From positions 1,302,001 through 1,366,000 of the forward strand of contig JAACJK010000163.1 of NCBI GenBank assembly GCA_013368325.1: a stretch of 64,000 bases of DNA. Reading direction: 5' to 3'. Each line of letters begins with the position of its first letter. The stretch's first letter is position 1. The notes below the pieces were generated by a model, which did no database searches, was not told the origin of the DNA, and saw only the letters and a program-made list of their open reading frames with translations. This document shows, in pieces, positions 35,642 to 49,976 of the stretch. The DNA is from Ephemerocybe angulata (taxonomy: Eukaryota > Basidiomycota > Agaricomycetes > Agaricales > Psathyrellaceae). The translations under genes were made by a program, and so were the position numbers.

Positions 35642-38600
35642 ATGGCTTCAGACGCGGTGAAGAAGGTGCAGGAAAGGATCTTTGGTGGCGGCGGACGTCC
35701 AGCGCCGCTCAGCACAGAAGATCCAGCCATCGATGGGATACCCTTCCCCACCGACACACCGAGAGAGATCCCTACGCCTCTCACAATCAACATACCGAAG
35801 CCCGCGACTCCGAAACAACAGGCCCCTCCTCCAAGGAAGACTGCGACGGACCAGTCTCCAAAGAATACTGATGAGCATGTTCCAAGGGCCTATCGATTAC
35901 GGTTGGCGGAGGAGCTTGGCGATGACTACCATGGAGCTGAGAGGCATCGCCTTGAGCAGGACAATAAGAGAGAGAAGCATTGGAAACGCTGGGGTCCGTA
36001 CCTTAGTGATAGGCAATGGGTAAGTCTTCGCTTTGATCTTGCTTGATCGCGGTCTGAACGACAATCCAGGCGACAGTTCGCGAAGATTACTCTGCAGATG
36101 GCGATGCGTGGAGCCATTTCCCGCACGAGCACGCCAGGTCTCGAGCATATCGCTGGGGTGAAGACGGTATTGCTGGGATCTCGGACAATCACCAGCGACT
36201 CTGCCTTGGACTCTCTCTATGGAATGGCGAGGACCCTATCTTGAAGGAACGACTTTTTGGCGTAACAGGTCACCAAGGAAATCACGGAGAAGACGTGAAA
36301 GAGATATACTACTACCTCGATTCAACCCCCACCCACTCGTATATGAAGTTCCTGTACAAATATCCCCAGAGGAGGTTCCCGTACGAAGACCTCGTGTCCC
36401 AGAACCAGAAGAGGACGCGTGATGAGGCCGAGTACGAGCTTTTAGACACGGACGCGTTTGAGGATGATCGGTACTGGGACGTATTCGTTGAGGTATGCCA
36501 ATCGCTTTCGTTCTCAAACTCCCTGGCTAATCGAATGGTCAGTACGCCAAGGATGAACAGAACCCGGACAACGTCTACATGAGGATCACATCGTACAACA
36601 GAGGACCTGATCCTGCTACCTTGCACGTCATTCCCCAGCTCTGGTTCCCGAACACCTGGTCATGGCCGTTGGATCCCCCGCCCAAGCCTTCCCTGACTGG
36701 TACCATGAAGGGTAGTGGTCAAGATCAAATTGGCGTGGTCACTGTTCGTCACCCAAGCCTGGGAAGGACGCACCTTTACTGTCTACCATCACCGCCCCCC
36801 GTCGGTCCCTCGAATGACTTTGAGGTTGATCCAGACATCGATTCGGTCCAGCCAGACCTGTTGTTCACCGAAAATGACACCAACTTCAGCCGACTGTACG
36901 GCGGTCAAAACAATACGCCCTACGTTAAGGATGGTTTCCACGACCACATTATCCATGGGCACCGTCCTAGAGACTCTGACTCAGAACCGGAAGGCTTCTT
37001 CCGTCAGAGACACCGTCCTCGAATGGCTTCGCTCTTCGGAGGTGAAGATCCAGACCTTCCGGAGGAGGGGCCATGCACCCCTTTCCCCCAGAACGCAAAC
37101 TTCGTCAACCCTGAGAAGAAGGGAACCAAGTTTGGCGGTCATTACACTTTCCACGACGTTCCTGGCCACGGAGGGTGTGCTGTTGTCCGCCTGAAGCTCA
37201 CTCCCAACCGACTAGGCAAGGATATCAGCTTGGAAGACGAAGTAACTTTCGATGATGCTGTCGAAGAGCGGAGGCAAGAAGCGGACGAGTTCTACGCCTC
37301 TCTCGCATTCGGACCCGTCAGTGAGGATCTTAAGCAGATCATGAGGCAGGCATTTGGAGGGATGCTTTGGACAAAGCAGTACTACAGGTTCATCCAGAAG
37401 GAGTGGCTCGAAGGTGATCCGGCTCAGCCTCCACCCCCGCCTAATAGGAAGTGGATACGGAACAAGGTATGTGTTGCTTGGTGACGTCGTCTCCCGAAAT
37501 TTCCTAACTGCCCACTTGACAGGAGTGGAAACACTTGCATATCGAGGACATCCTGTCTATGCCGGATAAGTGGGAGTACCCCTTCTTCGCCGCATGGGAT
37601 ACTGCATTCCATTGCATCCCTCTCGCTGTCGTTGATCCTGCTTTCGCCAAGAAGCAGCTTGACCTTCTCACGCGCGAGTGGTACATGAAGCCCGACGGCC
37701 AAATCCCTGCCTATGAATGGAATTTCAGCGACGTTAACCCTCCCGTACATGCTTGGGCCGCGTTCAGGGTGTTCAAGATTGAACGCAAGCTTTACGGCAA
37801 CGAAGATCTTACCTTCCTCGAGCGAGTCTTCCAGAAGTTGCTTCTGAACTTTACTTGGTTCGTCTTACGGGATAAATATGCAAATTACCAATTAACAAGT
37901 CGTCTAGGTGGGTAAACCGCAAGGATGCAGGAGGAAACAATGTCTTCGAGGGTGGTTTCCTTGGCCTAGACAACATTGGTGCTTTCAATCGTTCAGAGCC
38001 TTTGCCTACCGGAGGAACCCTTCGCCAGGCCGATGGCACCGCCTGGATGGCGTTTTACTGCTTAAACATGTGAGATATATCTCGTCTGTCTCAATACCTG
38101 TACTTACTTGGCGACAGGCTGAACATCGCCCTCGAATTGGCGAAGCACAATCCTGTTTACGAAGACATCGCATCCAAGTTCTTTGAAGTGCGTAGCCTTC
38201 CGAAATTATATTCCGTGTTACTTATATCTCCGTTCTCTACAGCATTTCATCTTCATTGCGGATGCCATGACTTTCAAGGAGGGTGACCAGGAAGCTAGTT
38301 TATGGAACGAGCAAGATGGAATGTACTACGACGCCATCGAGTTCAGCCCCGGGAACTCCATGCAGCTTCCTGTTAGAAGTTTGGTCGGCCTCATTCCACT
38401 TTATGCCACTCTCGTATTGGAGCCCGGCGTTATCAATCGCCTTCCTGGCTTCAAGAAGCGAATGGAGTGGTTTATCGAGAACCGACCGGCCGTTGCTGCA
38501 AGGAACATGGCCAACATGAAGAGTGAGTGACTAGGATGTGCTCGAAGGTGCATGTCTGATCACTTTCCCCCCCTGTAGCTGGCGGAAAAGAGCAGCGCCG

Positions 38601-39519
38601 GCTTTTGGCTTTAGCTAGCAAGGAGAGACTGGTCAAGATCCTTGAGAAGATGCTCGACGAAGACGAGTTTTTCAGCGATCATGGAATCCGATCGTGCGTG
38701 ACTTCGAACTGCTTCACCGAGCCCCATAATTTGACACTGAAATCAACAGACTGTCGAAGCTGCACGAGAAACATCCTTGGGGCATGGACGTTCATGGTCA
38801 GAGGTACGAAGTTGGTTACTGGCCTGGCGACTCCAAGTCTGGAATGTTTGGCGGTAACTCCAATTGGCGTGGCCCTATCTGTGAGCACCTCCTCGAAATC
38901 AGAGAGCTGCATTAGCTAACGCCCGGGATATTAGGGCTTGCAACCAATTTCCTCCTCATCGAAAGTCTGCAAAGATTCTACCAGTACTACGGCGACGACC
39001 TGCAAGTAGAATGCCCAACAGGAAGCGGTTACTACATGAACCTCGCCGGTGTTGCGGAGGAAGTGCAGCACCGCATCATCCACATCTTCGGCCGGGACCA
39101 CGAGGGCCGTCGCGCAACAAATGGTGGTGAATCCAAGCTGGATTACGATCCCCATTTCCGTGACTACGTTCACTTCTATGAGTTCTTCAACGGCGATACT
39201 GGGAAGGGCCTTGGAGCGTCGCATCAGACTGGTTGGTCTGGGCTTGTCGCGTACCATATTCTGCAGACCGGTGTTACATGCCGTCTTCCCAAGACACCCA
39301 AGAGTGCGTTTTCTCTTCGTGCCCTTCGTCCTTTCCTTTGGCTAATCGTCGACTTTCATTATAGCTCCTAGAAGTGTTCTGCACCATTACTTTGACGAAC
39401 ACCTTGATACTAAATCGGAATACGGAGGATCTGAAGCTGCGGGCAAATCTGCGTTCAGCGCCATTAGCAGCTTCCAAGACGGCCATACCCTCTACGACAT
39501 CTCACCTGACGCCTTGTAG
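35642..39519 (+). CDS. Glycoside hydrolase family 63-like protein
   Basis: This is the fungal GH63-like type (MGH1-like clan); the substrate is not established, and no signal peptide is seen, so a cytosolic site is likely. Exon 1 (35642-36019, Pro-rich) joins an exon at 36070 beginning [20 protein letters not shown]. Further exons carry [34 protein letters not shown], then [59 protein letters not shown], and near the C-terminus [10 protein letters not shown] and the acidic/aromatic [20 protein letters not shown]. The stop is TAG at 39517-39519. About ten introns of 50-60 bases are needed; the main ones are near 36500, 37470, 37870, 38070, 38190, 38530, 38880 and 39300. These blocks resemble the (alpha/alpha)6 catalytic domain of the family. 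Confidence 0.8.
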
Positions 39520-40216
39520 AACGCGTAAATACTTAGACAAACATCATATTGGTTCATACCTTTTCGAGTGGAGAACTGGAGTTATCTGTAGAATCGAATT
39601 TGGATGTCCTTATAGAGCCTTGATATATGATACTTAGCGTTACATAAAATGAAGTCATCCTTCTGTTCTAGGCCATCGGACATATGAACCGGTTATGTAT
39701 TCGACCGGCGCTCGAGGATGATCAGTGGGCGCCTAAAGAATGAGAGCGCGAAGCGACGGCCGGGGTTGCCCTTTCTCTCTCTCTCCTTCCACCTCCCACT
39801 CATGGGTCTGTCGGCTGCGGTGTGCTACTATTCGGTAGTACAAGGGGCCTTTGCCAGTCAGCATCGGTACCTATATGTAGGGGGTAAGTTTTCTAGCTGG
39901 CACTGTTCGCTACTTCACGCCACGGCTGTCAACTTCAAGCCCGAGGCCAAATCCAAGTACCTATACACCTGTCTATCTGGGCAAGGTATTTTCAGTGAGG
40001 GAAGTGTGTGAGCATTTCCAGACTAGTATGCTCCTTCGAGCATCTCCAGGCCGGCGGCGACGGACGCGGCTCAGCAATCTCTGGTCCGCAGCGGTCTTGG
40101 CAATGGATGATCGGGTACATAATATTGCTCATGGTCGAGTCCCAGCATGTAGGAGAAACGTATAAAGGGTTTGCTACGTATCCTCATAAAAAACCAACAT
40201 TCGACTTCTCCCAGCC
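39520..40216. other. Intergenic region with SDR-1 promoter
   Basis: No coding sequence was recognised. A TATAAAG at 40161-40167 stands about 50 bases upstream of the SDR-1 start codon, the same arrangement as for SDR-2. Confidence 0.5.
40161..40167 (+). promoter_or_regulatory. TATA box of SDR-1
   Basis: TATAAAG lies 50 bases before the ATG at 40217. The sister gene has the same word about 65 bases before its ATG. Confidence 0.5.
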
Positions 40217-41535
40217 ATGAAGAAATCAGTTGCCGCCACTATCAAGGACCAGTACGTTAAAAACGGTCCCGTCGCTACTGCGGACCTCAGTGGCAAGACG
40301 GTGGTTGTCGTCGGCGCTAACACCGGCTTGGGCTTTGAAGCAACGAAGCACTTTGCATCTATGAACCCTGGCAAGCTTATCTTGGCTTGTCGCAGCGAGG
40401 AGAGAGGAAAAGCGGCAGTCGACAGTCAGTATCTTTTCTAACTCATTTTCGGGATGGAGGGCTCATTTGATGTTGAACATTAAGAGCTCAAATCCGAGAC
40501 ATCGTATGATAGAGCAGAGCTTTGGCTTATAGACCTCGGAAAGCTCTCCTCCGTCATCGCGTTCGCGGATAGGTTTGAAGAGGAGAGACTTGATATCCTT
40601 GTGGCCAATGCTGCGCTGAACCCTTCAGCTGGGTACAAGACAACTAGCGATGGGTGGGAGGAATCGTACGTTGTCCTCGCTTGATTCAATTGGCATGAGC
40701 GAGGCTGATTTATGGCCTAAGAATTCAAGTCAACAACATTGCCACATCGCTTTTGTGCCTGCTGCTTGCCCCTCGTCTGGCGGAGACCGGTAGGACGTAT
40801 GGTACTAAGCCCAGAATTGTCATTGTCAGCAGCGATCTGCATTATACAGTCAACATCAAAGAAAGGGTCTTTGAAGCGGAGTCTCCTTTCCGAGTTCTCA
40901 GTAGCCCAGAGTATTGCACTTCCAAGTACGTTCCCTTTCGAATGACAATATAGGCTCAGCACTTAATAACGATATAAAGGCACATCAAAAGCTCAGACCG
41001 GTACTCTGAGACGAAACGTAAGTATCCTAAATACCGCCTACTCCATGTGCTCCGCTAGACACTGACCATGCACACGCAGTCCTCAACGTATTCTTCGCCC
41101 AGTCTCTCTCAGATCTACTGAGGCACACCCCTGTCATTGTAAACACCCTCAATCCTGGTTACTGCTACTCCGAGCTTCGCAGGACCTATTCCGGCTTCAA
41201 GGCCGTCTATGACAGCCTCCTTGAGAAGGCCCTCGCGCGCACGACTGAAGACGGTTCGCGTTTCATTGTATACGCGGCTGTCGGGGGAGCCGGTGATACT
41301 GGTAAGCTCAGAGGAGCGTATCTCAACCTTAACACTCCAACGGAACCCTCTGACCATGTCATCGGAGAAGCGGGGAAAAGGCGCCAGGACAAACTTTGGG
41401 TAAGGTTGATGGTCTCTTCCTGCATACCTGTTTATCTGACGGACATTTCTCATACACGTAAAGGTTGACCTTGTTGCTGAGTTGTCCAAGATCGATAGGC
41501 GCATCCCGTCGATTGTGCAACAGTTCTCGGTCTAG
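40217..41535 (+). CDS. Short-chain dehydrogenase/reductase SDR-1
   Basis: NAD(P)-dependent oxidoreductase of the classical SDR fold; the substrate is unknown. Exons separated by short introns give, in order, the cofactor motif VVVVGANTGLGFE (TGxxxGxG-type), DILVANAA (NAG-type), the serine strand IVIVSSDLHY, and DRYSETK, which supplies the catalytic YxxxK. NTLNPGYCYSELRR and the C-terminal RRIPSIVQQFSV follow, then a stop at 41533-41535. The ATG at 40217 opens MKKSVAATIKDQYVK, alignable with its paralogues. It is a head-to-tail tandem duplicate of SDR-2 and resembles SDR-3 at 56699. Confidence 0.85.
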
Positions 41536-42028
41536 TAGCAGGGCCCCCGACCACAATTTTCTTAGAGTTGAGAATATATACCCTAGTTTCCGATATGCGA
41601 TATCCATACCTATAATCACCTTGCTTCGTCCTCGTATATACACTCTGGATGATTTCGCGCTTCCTCTCGCGGTGTCGATAGGGGCTAATCATGCAAGAAG
41701 GCGCTTAATACGGGCGTCTAGCAATGGATCAGATCAAGGTGACAGAACAAGCCCGGCATCGGCACTTATAAGCCGCGTCATCCACTCGGCTGCCCACACA
41801 TCCCTCCCTGAGCCAGGCCTCTTCGTTCCAGCCGCTCTATCCCTGTCAAGAGACACACGGGCTAAAAACCTTTAAGTAGCAATGCTTCCTTTCCACTTCG
41901 GCAGTACTGACGCGTCTCTAGGGCCGAACGCTGGATGTACGGCAGTGTGGTCCATGATTAGCCCTGCAAAGCTGAAAGTGACGTATTACCAGCGGTCGTG
42001 TTGAGATTAGCACCTCATGGTAGACAGA

Positions 42029-42035
42029 TATAAAG
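42029..42035 (+). promoter_or_regulatory. TATA box of SDR-2
   Basis: TATAAAG lies about 65 bases before the ATG at 42100, in the 41536-42099 intergenic stretch, which otherwise shows no gene. Confidence 0.5.
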
Positions 42036-42099
42036 CCACTTTCATGCTGACCTCCCACTATACATTGTCTATTCCTCCTATCAACCTACTCCGGGCACC

Positions 42100-43431
42100 A
42101 TGAAGAAAGGATTCAGTGACTTCATTAAAGACCAGTACACAAAGCTTCCCCCTGTCGCTACGGCTGACCTCACTGGGAAGACCGTCGTGGTCGTTGGCGC
42201 AAACACTGGGCTAGGCTTCGAAGCCACCAAACACTTCGCGCGAATGAATCCTGGCAAACTTATATTGGCCTGCCGCAGTGAGGAAAGGGGAAGTGCGGCT
42301 GTAAAGAGTGAGTGGTTCTTGAAATGAGTTTGGGCGGGATATTGAACTGAACATTGGGCGTATCAAGAGCTCAAATCCGAGACCTCTTATGACAAGGCAG
42401 AGCTCTGGATCGTGGATCTTGGAAAATTCTCCTCTGTCGTTGCCTTCACTGATAGATTCGAGAAGAGCGGCGAGAGGCTTGATATTCTCGTCGCCAACGC
42501 CGCTATGGGCCCCTATGAGTACAAGACTACCAGCGACGGTTGGGAAGAATCGTATGTCTCCATTGTTGACCATTCTTTCCTATATTCGTGGCTGACCTGC
42601 TGTGCTAAGGCTCCAAGTGAACGCCCTTTCCTTGTCCCTCATGAGCCTATTACTTGCCCCTCGCATGGTGGAGACTGGTGTAAAGTATGCCACCAAGCCC
42701 AGGATTGTCATTGTCAGTAGCGATCTTCACTACATGATTGGTACCAACCTGGAGGACGTATACGAAGCAAAGTCTCCCTTCCGCCTTCTCAACAGTCCTG
42801 AGCACTGTACTCAGAAGTACGTCGCATCCCTTTATCATGATTGCAGGGACTGACTAGCTTGAAAAGACTGCTGAGCTCTGGAGATCGATACTCCGAAACA
42901 AAACGTAAGCCCACCTGCTTAAATTTCCAGCGCCGACTGCCAGTGTGCTAACGGTAGGCACACAGTTCTCAATGTATTTTTCGCCCAGTCTCTAGCAGAG
43001 CTGCTAAAAGATACCCCGGTCATCGTCAATTCCCTTAACCCAGGATACTGTTATTCCGAATTGCGCAGGAGTTTCTCGGGTGTCAAGGCCATGGTCGACT
43101 ACCTCATGGAGAAGGTCCTTGCGCATACCACGGAGGCGGGGTCGCGCTCGCTTGTCTACGCGGCTGTGGGCGGGGCTGACGATCCAGAAAAACTCAGAGG
43201 AGCATACTTGAACATCAATACCCCAACAGAACCCGCTGACGCAGTCATCGGAGAGGAAGGCAGAAAGCGACAGGACAAGCTTTGGGTTCGTTTGCATCCT
43301 TTCCCACGTTACGCGTTACCTTCGTCTAACAAGCTTTCGCCCTTCCCTTCACAAAACCTACAGGCCGACCTTATTGCTGAGCTGTCGAAGGTTGACAGAC
43401 GTATCCCGTCGATAATCAAGCAGTTATCATA
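42100..43431 (+). CDS. Short-chain dehydrogenase/reductase SDR-2
   Basis: It is the close paralogue of SDR-1 with the same exon pattern. Motifs: VVVVGANTGLGFE, DILVANAAMG, IVIVSSDLHY, GDRYSETK (YxxxK) and NSLNPGYCYSELRR. It ends RRIPSIIKQLS with the stop TAA near 43429-43431. All catalytic residues are present, so an active enzyme is likely. No signal peptide or membrane segment is evident. The cluster does not include a recognisable secondary-metabolite synthase, so the pathway is unknown. Confidence 0.85.
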
Positions 43432-43559
43432 AGCAGAGGGGTCTGTGAATATGTACGTACGTATATAGGGCGTTTGAATAACTGTCACTGTGCACTGCCA
43501 GCACAGCAGGAAAGACTTGGGTATCCTCATCGCTCGTGCGGGCAAGGAGCCACGGCATA

Positions 43560-44025
43560 ATGTTGTCGAGGATGAGCATGATGCCCGTGAGGTTTCTGCG
43601 GAGCGCAGAGCCCCCGGGTTCGCGGTGCTGACAATGACGGGGGTGTTCTTGACGAGCTCGGCGAAGCCGAGGGTGAAGAAGACGTTGAGGACTGTGTTCA
43701 AGTTGATGATTGACGGAGGCGGCTTACGCTTGCTGTCTTGGTATCGGTGCGTCATGCGCCTGAGGTTCAAGTTGTTCGTCGGTCAAAACTGGAAGAGCAT
43801 GCGAGGGAAGCGGGGCTTACGCTGGGGTACAGTATTCTTTACTGCTAACTTTGAACGAAGACGAAGCATTGTAGACATCTTCAGGGAAAGACGTCCAGTA
43901 GTGTACCTCCCTGCTAACAATCACGATTCTCGGCTGTGTGTCATACCTCCTCGCAGTCTCGACCATCCGGGGTGCCAACAACATGCAGAGAAGGGGCGTC
44001 AACATGTCGTTGACTTGGAGCCTAA
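43560..44025 (-). pseudogene. Inverted, truncated SDR pseudogene
   Basis: On the minus strand the sequence starts at the third SDR exon (LQVNDMLTPLLCMLLAPRMVE, about 44025), continues through QPRIVIVSREVHYW, and keeps an active-site-like THRYQDSK and LNVFFTLGFAELVKNTPVIV. After NPG (near 43610) the frame leaves the family consensus. The cofactor-binding N-terminal exons are missing. It is closest in wording to SDR-3 (both have HYWT and VYxAxSSF), not to its immediate neighbours, so it probably descends from that lineage. Confidence 0.75.
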
Positions 44026-45497
44026 GTCAAAGACACTATTCATTTCAATATTCATAAAGTGTGGTCTGGGGACACGCACGTCTATTCCCAGGCATCCGCG
44101 GTGACTTTGTCGTCCATATTGGCTACACGAGACGCGTAGTTTCTGCCGACAAGAAGACCAATTATTCGAACACCGCGTGGCAATGAAAACCGACGCCGGC
44201 GATTAACAACCCCCCTGAATAATGCACCCTTGCAGTAAGATTTGCAACACAGAACCCATGTGTAACGTCAGGCCGCCTTGGAACATCTTCGAGTTCGCAG
44301 ATGAAGGGAAGTGGGCCAACGGTGTTGTTGCCGGACGTCAACATAGGCGGGTAGGCGCCCCCTGGCGTCCATCATGGCACATGCCGTGACGCGGGTGCAA
44401 TTCGCCGATCTGGGGGTTGGAAATAGGCGCCCGCCTAAAAGGGGGGTCGAAATGGCCTTTTCGTGGACCGGTTGCGCAGAATAGGTCCTATTCTCCTTTT
44501 CGCTGTTTAGGAAACCCCGCGCATGCACAGTGAGAATGTTCATTTGAATGAATTTATGGAGGGGACGAACCTTTACTCGCATTGGCCCAGAGATTCAGAG
44601 TCCCGCGATACCCACTAGCTTCACAGTAGGAAGGTGCATTCTGGTCTCCTCCTATTCAACATTTCTCCCAGTTGGTCCGTTTGAGCCTGACTGTCATCCC
44701 AACTTTCTTCTCAGGTGTCGAGAAGGTATGGGAAGGGGTGGAAAGAACGAGCAGAGGTAGCATGTATACATGCTACGCAAACGCTCGAACCAGCGTGCTA
44801 GGCTGCGGGAATTGCAGGCTAACATGACTTCCGTGACGTCTGCACCTCATCGACCACCTTCCAACACGTCGCTTTGACACAGATCCAGCCGTATTGGTGG
44901 TTCTATGCTAACACTTTAGGAACCCCACTCCTCGACATCAGGTCAGGGTGGAAGCCTTCCCTCCAACCACCATCCTAAAGCCGACCTGATGCAACGCGAT
45001 TTCTCGGTCTTGGTGGGCTCCAGTGGACTTGCAGACGTAGTACAGCGGCCTGCACAGAGCTGGTCTGACCGAGTTATCCCATCTATCCGCCTCTCTTCTA
45101 ATATTATCTCAAATCTTCCTGAGACCCGTAGAGGTCGCCCTTGGCAGAAGTTGTAGGTTAGTAACGATGCTTGTTCGGGGAAAGAGTGGGTCAATCTCAT
45201 CTGAGCCTGGGCAACTCGGACGTGGCATGTGAGATGATAAACTTTCATCTTGATAGTGCAGATCGATGTGCCCCCAGAAAAATCGCCATAATTCTGGTCG
45301 GTAGATACATCGACGATGGTGGTTGGGAAGAAGTGCAACTCGGCTGCTTGCAGCTCACTGTTTGGTTTGACGATATTGCTGACTACACGTGATGGGCGCC
45401 AGTTCTATTTATATACTTCAGGGTCTTCCGAACAAGTAAAGGATCAACTGTCTTTACTTCCTTCTACAACTGTGACTCTCCGAGCTCGCTGGCAACC
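44026..45497. other. Intergenic region, no gene seen
   Basis: No frame shows a known domain. It contains two TAGGCGCC words (44352 and 44424). TATATA-like sequence at about 45408 lies 90 bases before the next start codon and may be its TATA box. Confidence 0.45.
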
Positions 45498-47653
45498 ATG
45501 TTTCTGCCCTCCTGGATCCTGTCTGTGGGTTCCCCAAACTCCAGGGCTCGACAGGAGCCACCACCACCATCTTCTGTGATCCAGACGCTGCCCCGGGACC
45601 TGCTAATTGAAATCGCGTCCCTCCTGGAGTGCCGTCAGGACGTCCTGAACTTTTGCATTACAGTGCGCCTATCCAACTCCCAAAAAGTTACCTGACAAAC
45701 AGGCTCTACAGTCTAGCCATGTCTTCACGCATGTCTCAGCGGTGCTCTACGCCCAGGTCATTCTGAAATCGGTCGAGCAATGCAACATTACGCTCGATAT
45801 GCTTCGCACCCGGCCTGGCATCTCGCGCCACGTCAGGGAGCTCGTCATCCGACCCCAGGCCAGGCTCCGGAAGACGTCGTTCAACACCTTAGACAACGCT
45901 GAAGCCTGTTCCGCAGTAGCCAAGGTCGCGGCGAGCAAGTCCCTCGACGCGCTTGTGAGGTTCCAGTGGGACGACGACGAGCTCCCTTACCATGACGAAA
46001 TGTGGTTCGCCTTACGTATGGGGTGCGTTAGGCTCTTCCCTTTGCATGGGCCATCTCACTGAGAGTATCCGACCTCCAGGTGCCCCCAGCTTCGGTACAT
46101 CGCTGCCTCCATTGGATCCCTGCTTCCAAGCATCAACAACCATGTGCGTTTCATATCGGATCCCTTGTCTTCCGGAGTGATGCTTATTGACCTTTTATTG
46201 CCCAGCTTTATGACTTTACAGACCTCAAAGGTTTCTCTGTAACACTCAAATCCGGGTTCTACGAATGCCATCCAGACGTGTTTATTGAGGAGGACCATCC
46301 AATAACGAAGAAGCTATGGGACATGCTCACGCGGCGGTGCCCCAATCTGGAAGAGCTAACGATACAAGGCAGCTACTCCGTGCCGACGGATATACGCTGC
46401 ATCTCAGAAGGCAGATGGCCCAACCTGCGGAAACTAACCCTCGGGGATGTTTGTATCGATTGGTTCCCTAGATCCCTTTTGCCAGGAGAAAAACGGCCCT
46501 TCATCGCGTTCCTCGAAGCACACCCGCGGCTAGAATCGCTCTCCCTATCCAGACACACGGTGCAGCCCATACATTTGGCTTCCCTGGACCCGGCGAGCCT
46601 GGGCCGCGTGACATCCTTCTCGGGGACGCACCAGCAGCTGCAGGCGCTGCCCCAGATCCACTCTGCAGTGCGGCGGCTCGCGTTCTGCGATTCTGTGGAG
46701 ACGCGGGAAGTATCCGCTACGACGGTGGCGAACCTTTTGCGGGAATTAACGAAGCTGGCCGAGCTTCGGATCTCGTTTACGCTGCACTCAATGTACGACA
46801 GTGGGAACCTCCTCCGCTCGCTCATTCAGTCGTGCCCCAGACTGCGCCACCTGGAGCTAACGTGCGCGCACAAACCGTCTTTCCAACTCGTGAGTTTCAT
46901 CTACTTCTTCATACACCCATCCACCGCCCTGTATCCATGATACAACAACCTTGTTTTCATGCCGCCGTTTCACTTTTACATTCCCTGCATACCTGCGCTT
47001 TGATGCTAGAAACCCAATGAAATGAACTAACACGCTCCCGCGAAACTCAGGACGCCTTCGCCAAGACGATCCGCGGCTTCCCCAAACTCCGCTCGCTCGC
47101 CCTCACCATCGTGCGCTACCCAGGCGACGAAACCCTCTCCGCAGGCGCCGCCTTCATCGCACGCAGCAACCCGCGCCTGCGCCGCTTCTCCCTCACCTTC
47201 ATCCCGCCCGTCTACCCCGTCTCGCTCCCATTCTCCCTAGGCTTCCTCGCGCGCCCGCTCAACCTCCTCCTCCCTCTGCCCGACCGCGCCTCGGGGTCCT
47301 TCGAGTTGAGGTGCGACGAGCACGGGCTGCCGCTCAACATCGCGGGGCGGGAGCACTCGAAGATGGTGTGGCCGTGGGGGCTGGGGACGTCGTGCAAGAC
47401 GAGGCGGTATGTGCGCGACTTGCGGCCGCCGGGGCTCGCGAGTGTGCGGCGCGGAGGGGTGAGGGGGTTTGTGGACCTTGTGTGCGAAAGGTCGAGTGCG
47501 GGGGAGGAGGTGAGGATGATCTTGTTTTGTGCGATGTTGGTGTGCTTTGCGGTGTGGGGGTTTGTGGTGACGGGGAGGAGTCGGGTGGCGCAGAGGGTTG
47601 TGGGTGCTGGGGGGAGGGAGGTTGCGATGGTCGGGGTGCCGTGGGGGTTGTGA
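45498..47653 (+). CDS. F-box/LRR protein with C-terminal membrane segment
   Basis: Exon 1 encodes the F-box core (TLPRDLLIEIASLLECRQD, about residues 30-48). An intron beginning GTGCGC joins in phase to ALQSSHVFTHVSAVLYAQV. Later exons hold leucine-rich stretches (CPNLEELTIQGSY, RWPNLRKLTLGDV, HPRLESLSLSRH, CPRLRHLELTC, FPKLRSLALT). The last exon ends in a hydrophobic run, ILFCAMLVCFAVWGFVV, near the C-terminus. That run suggests a tail anchor, which is unusual for an F-box protein. Introns lie near 45660, 46025, 46140-46205 and 46890-47050. The stop is at 47651-47653. The C-terminal half has a high G content unlike the N-terminal half. Confidence 0.7.
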
Positions 47654-48270
47654 AGGTGGTGTTCGTGCCCGGTGGGGGCTTGATGCCTCTGGTCTTTATC
47701 TATACCTGGGGCCGCTGGGGTCCCAGGCTCGTCCTGCATAAAGTTGTTGCTCTTCGTATCTTTATCTCTATCTCTATACACGCTCACTCAACTTGCTCAT
47801 CGGATATTTATGTAACTTAGTCTTGCTTTCGTGTACCACCACCAACCATACCTAGATCCATGTACTAGTGGCCGTTCAAAACTTGAAATACAGCATGCAC
47901 AAACTATACAATTTTCTTGGTAGAATCCGATATAAGAAAGCGCCCGTGGGTCTAGATGGAGTAAGGTACAAACAACGCCGTCGAAACGTCGTAAACTCAA
48001 TTTCATTCTAACGCTACAATCGCCGTATCCCTGGAGGGAACGTCGATAATGGTGTATGTAGGTGGATTAGTACCTGTCGAGTCCGAAAGGAGTGGTAATA
48101 TAGCGAGGTAGTCGATCGAGTCCGTGATTGGTCGGTTTTAATGAGGTGTAGATAGCGCAAGAAACAAGCACATCAGCAGACAATCGTTGCCGATGTCAAT
48201 ATGTTCGATTTATGACCTATAAATGATCAGCGTACATCCCCCACAGCGGCCGATCCGATATGCATTGAAA
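47654..48270. other. Intergenic region, convergent gene ends
   Basis: It lies between the F-box/LRR gene (plus) and rmt1 (minus). No gene was seen; both 3' untranslated regions should lie here. Confidence 0.5.
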
Positions 48271-49672
<1,402 letters not shown>

Positions 49673-49976
49673 TTTTGCGAGAATAGAGGGGAGGAGTAAG
49701 ATGAAAAGAAAGATGCAGCAGCGACTTGAACTTTGGCTCAAAAAAAGATTCGGCAGCCCCGGCAACCATGCGATCAGGGCATCACGTAAGCGAGCCGAGT
49801 GGGGATGTGGCGGTGAAATTAAGCGGCTGGCTGGATTGAGTTCTGCGAGGAGCTGTGCTTGGAGCTGCGCTGCGCTGGGCTTGTCACTTTGCCTTCGTCT
49901 CCGTTCCTGCTGCGATCCACTGCGCAGCCTTCTTACGTGGCGATCGGGCTGTGATACATAAACCAAGGTCCACAGG

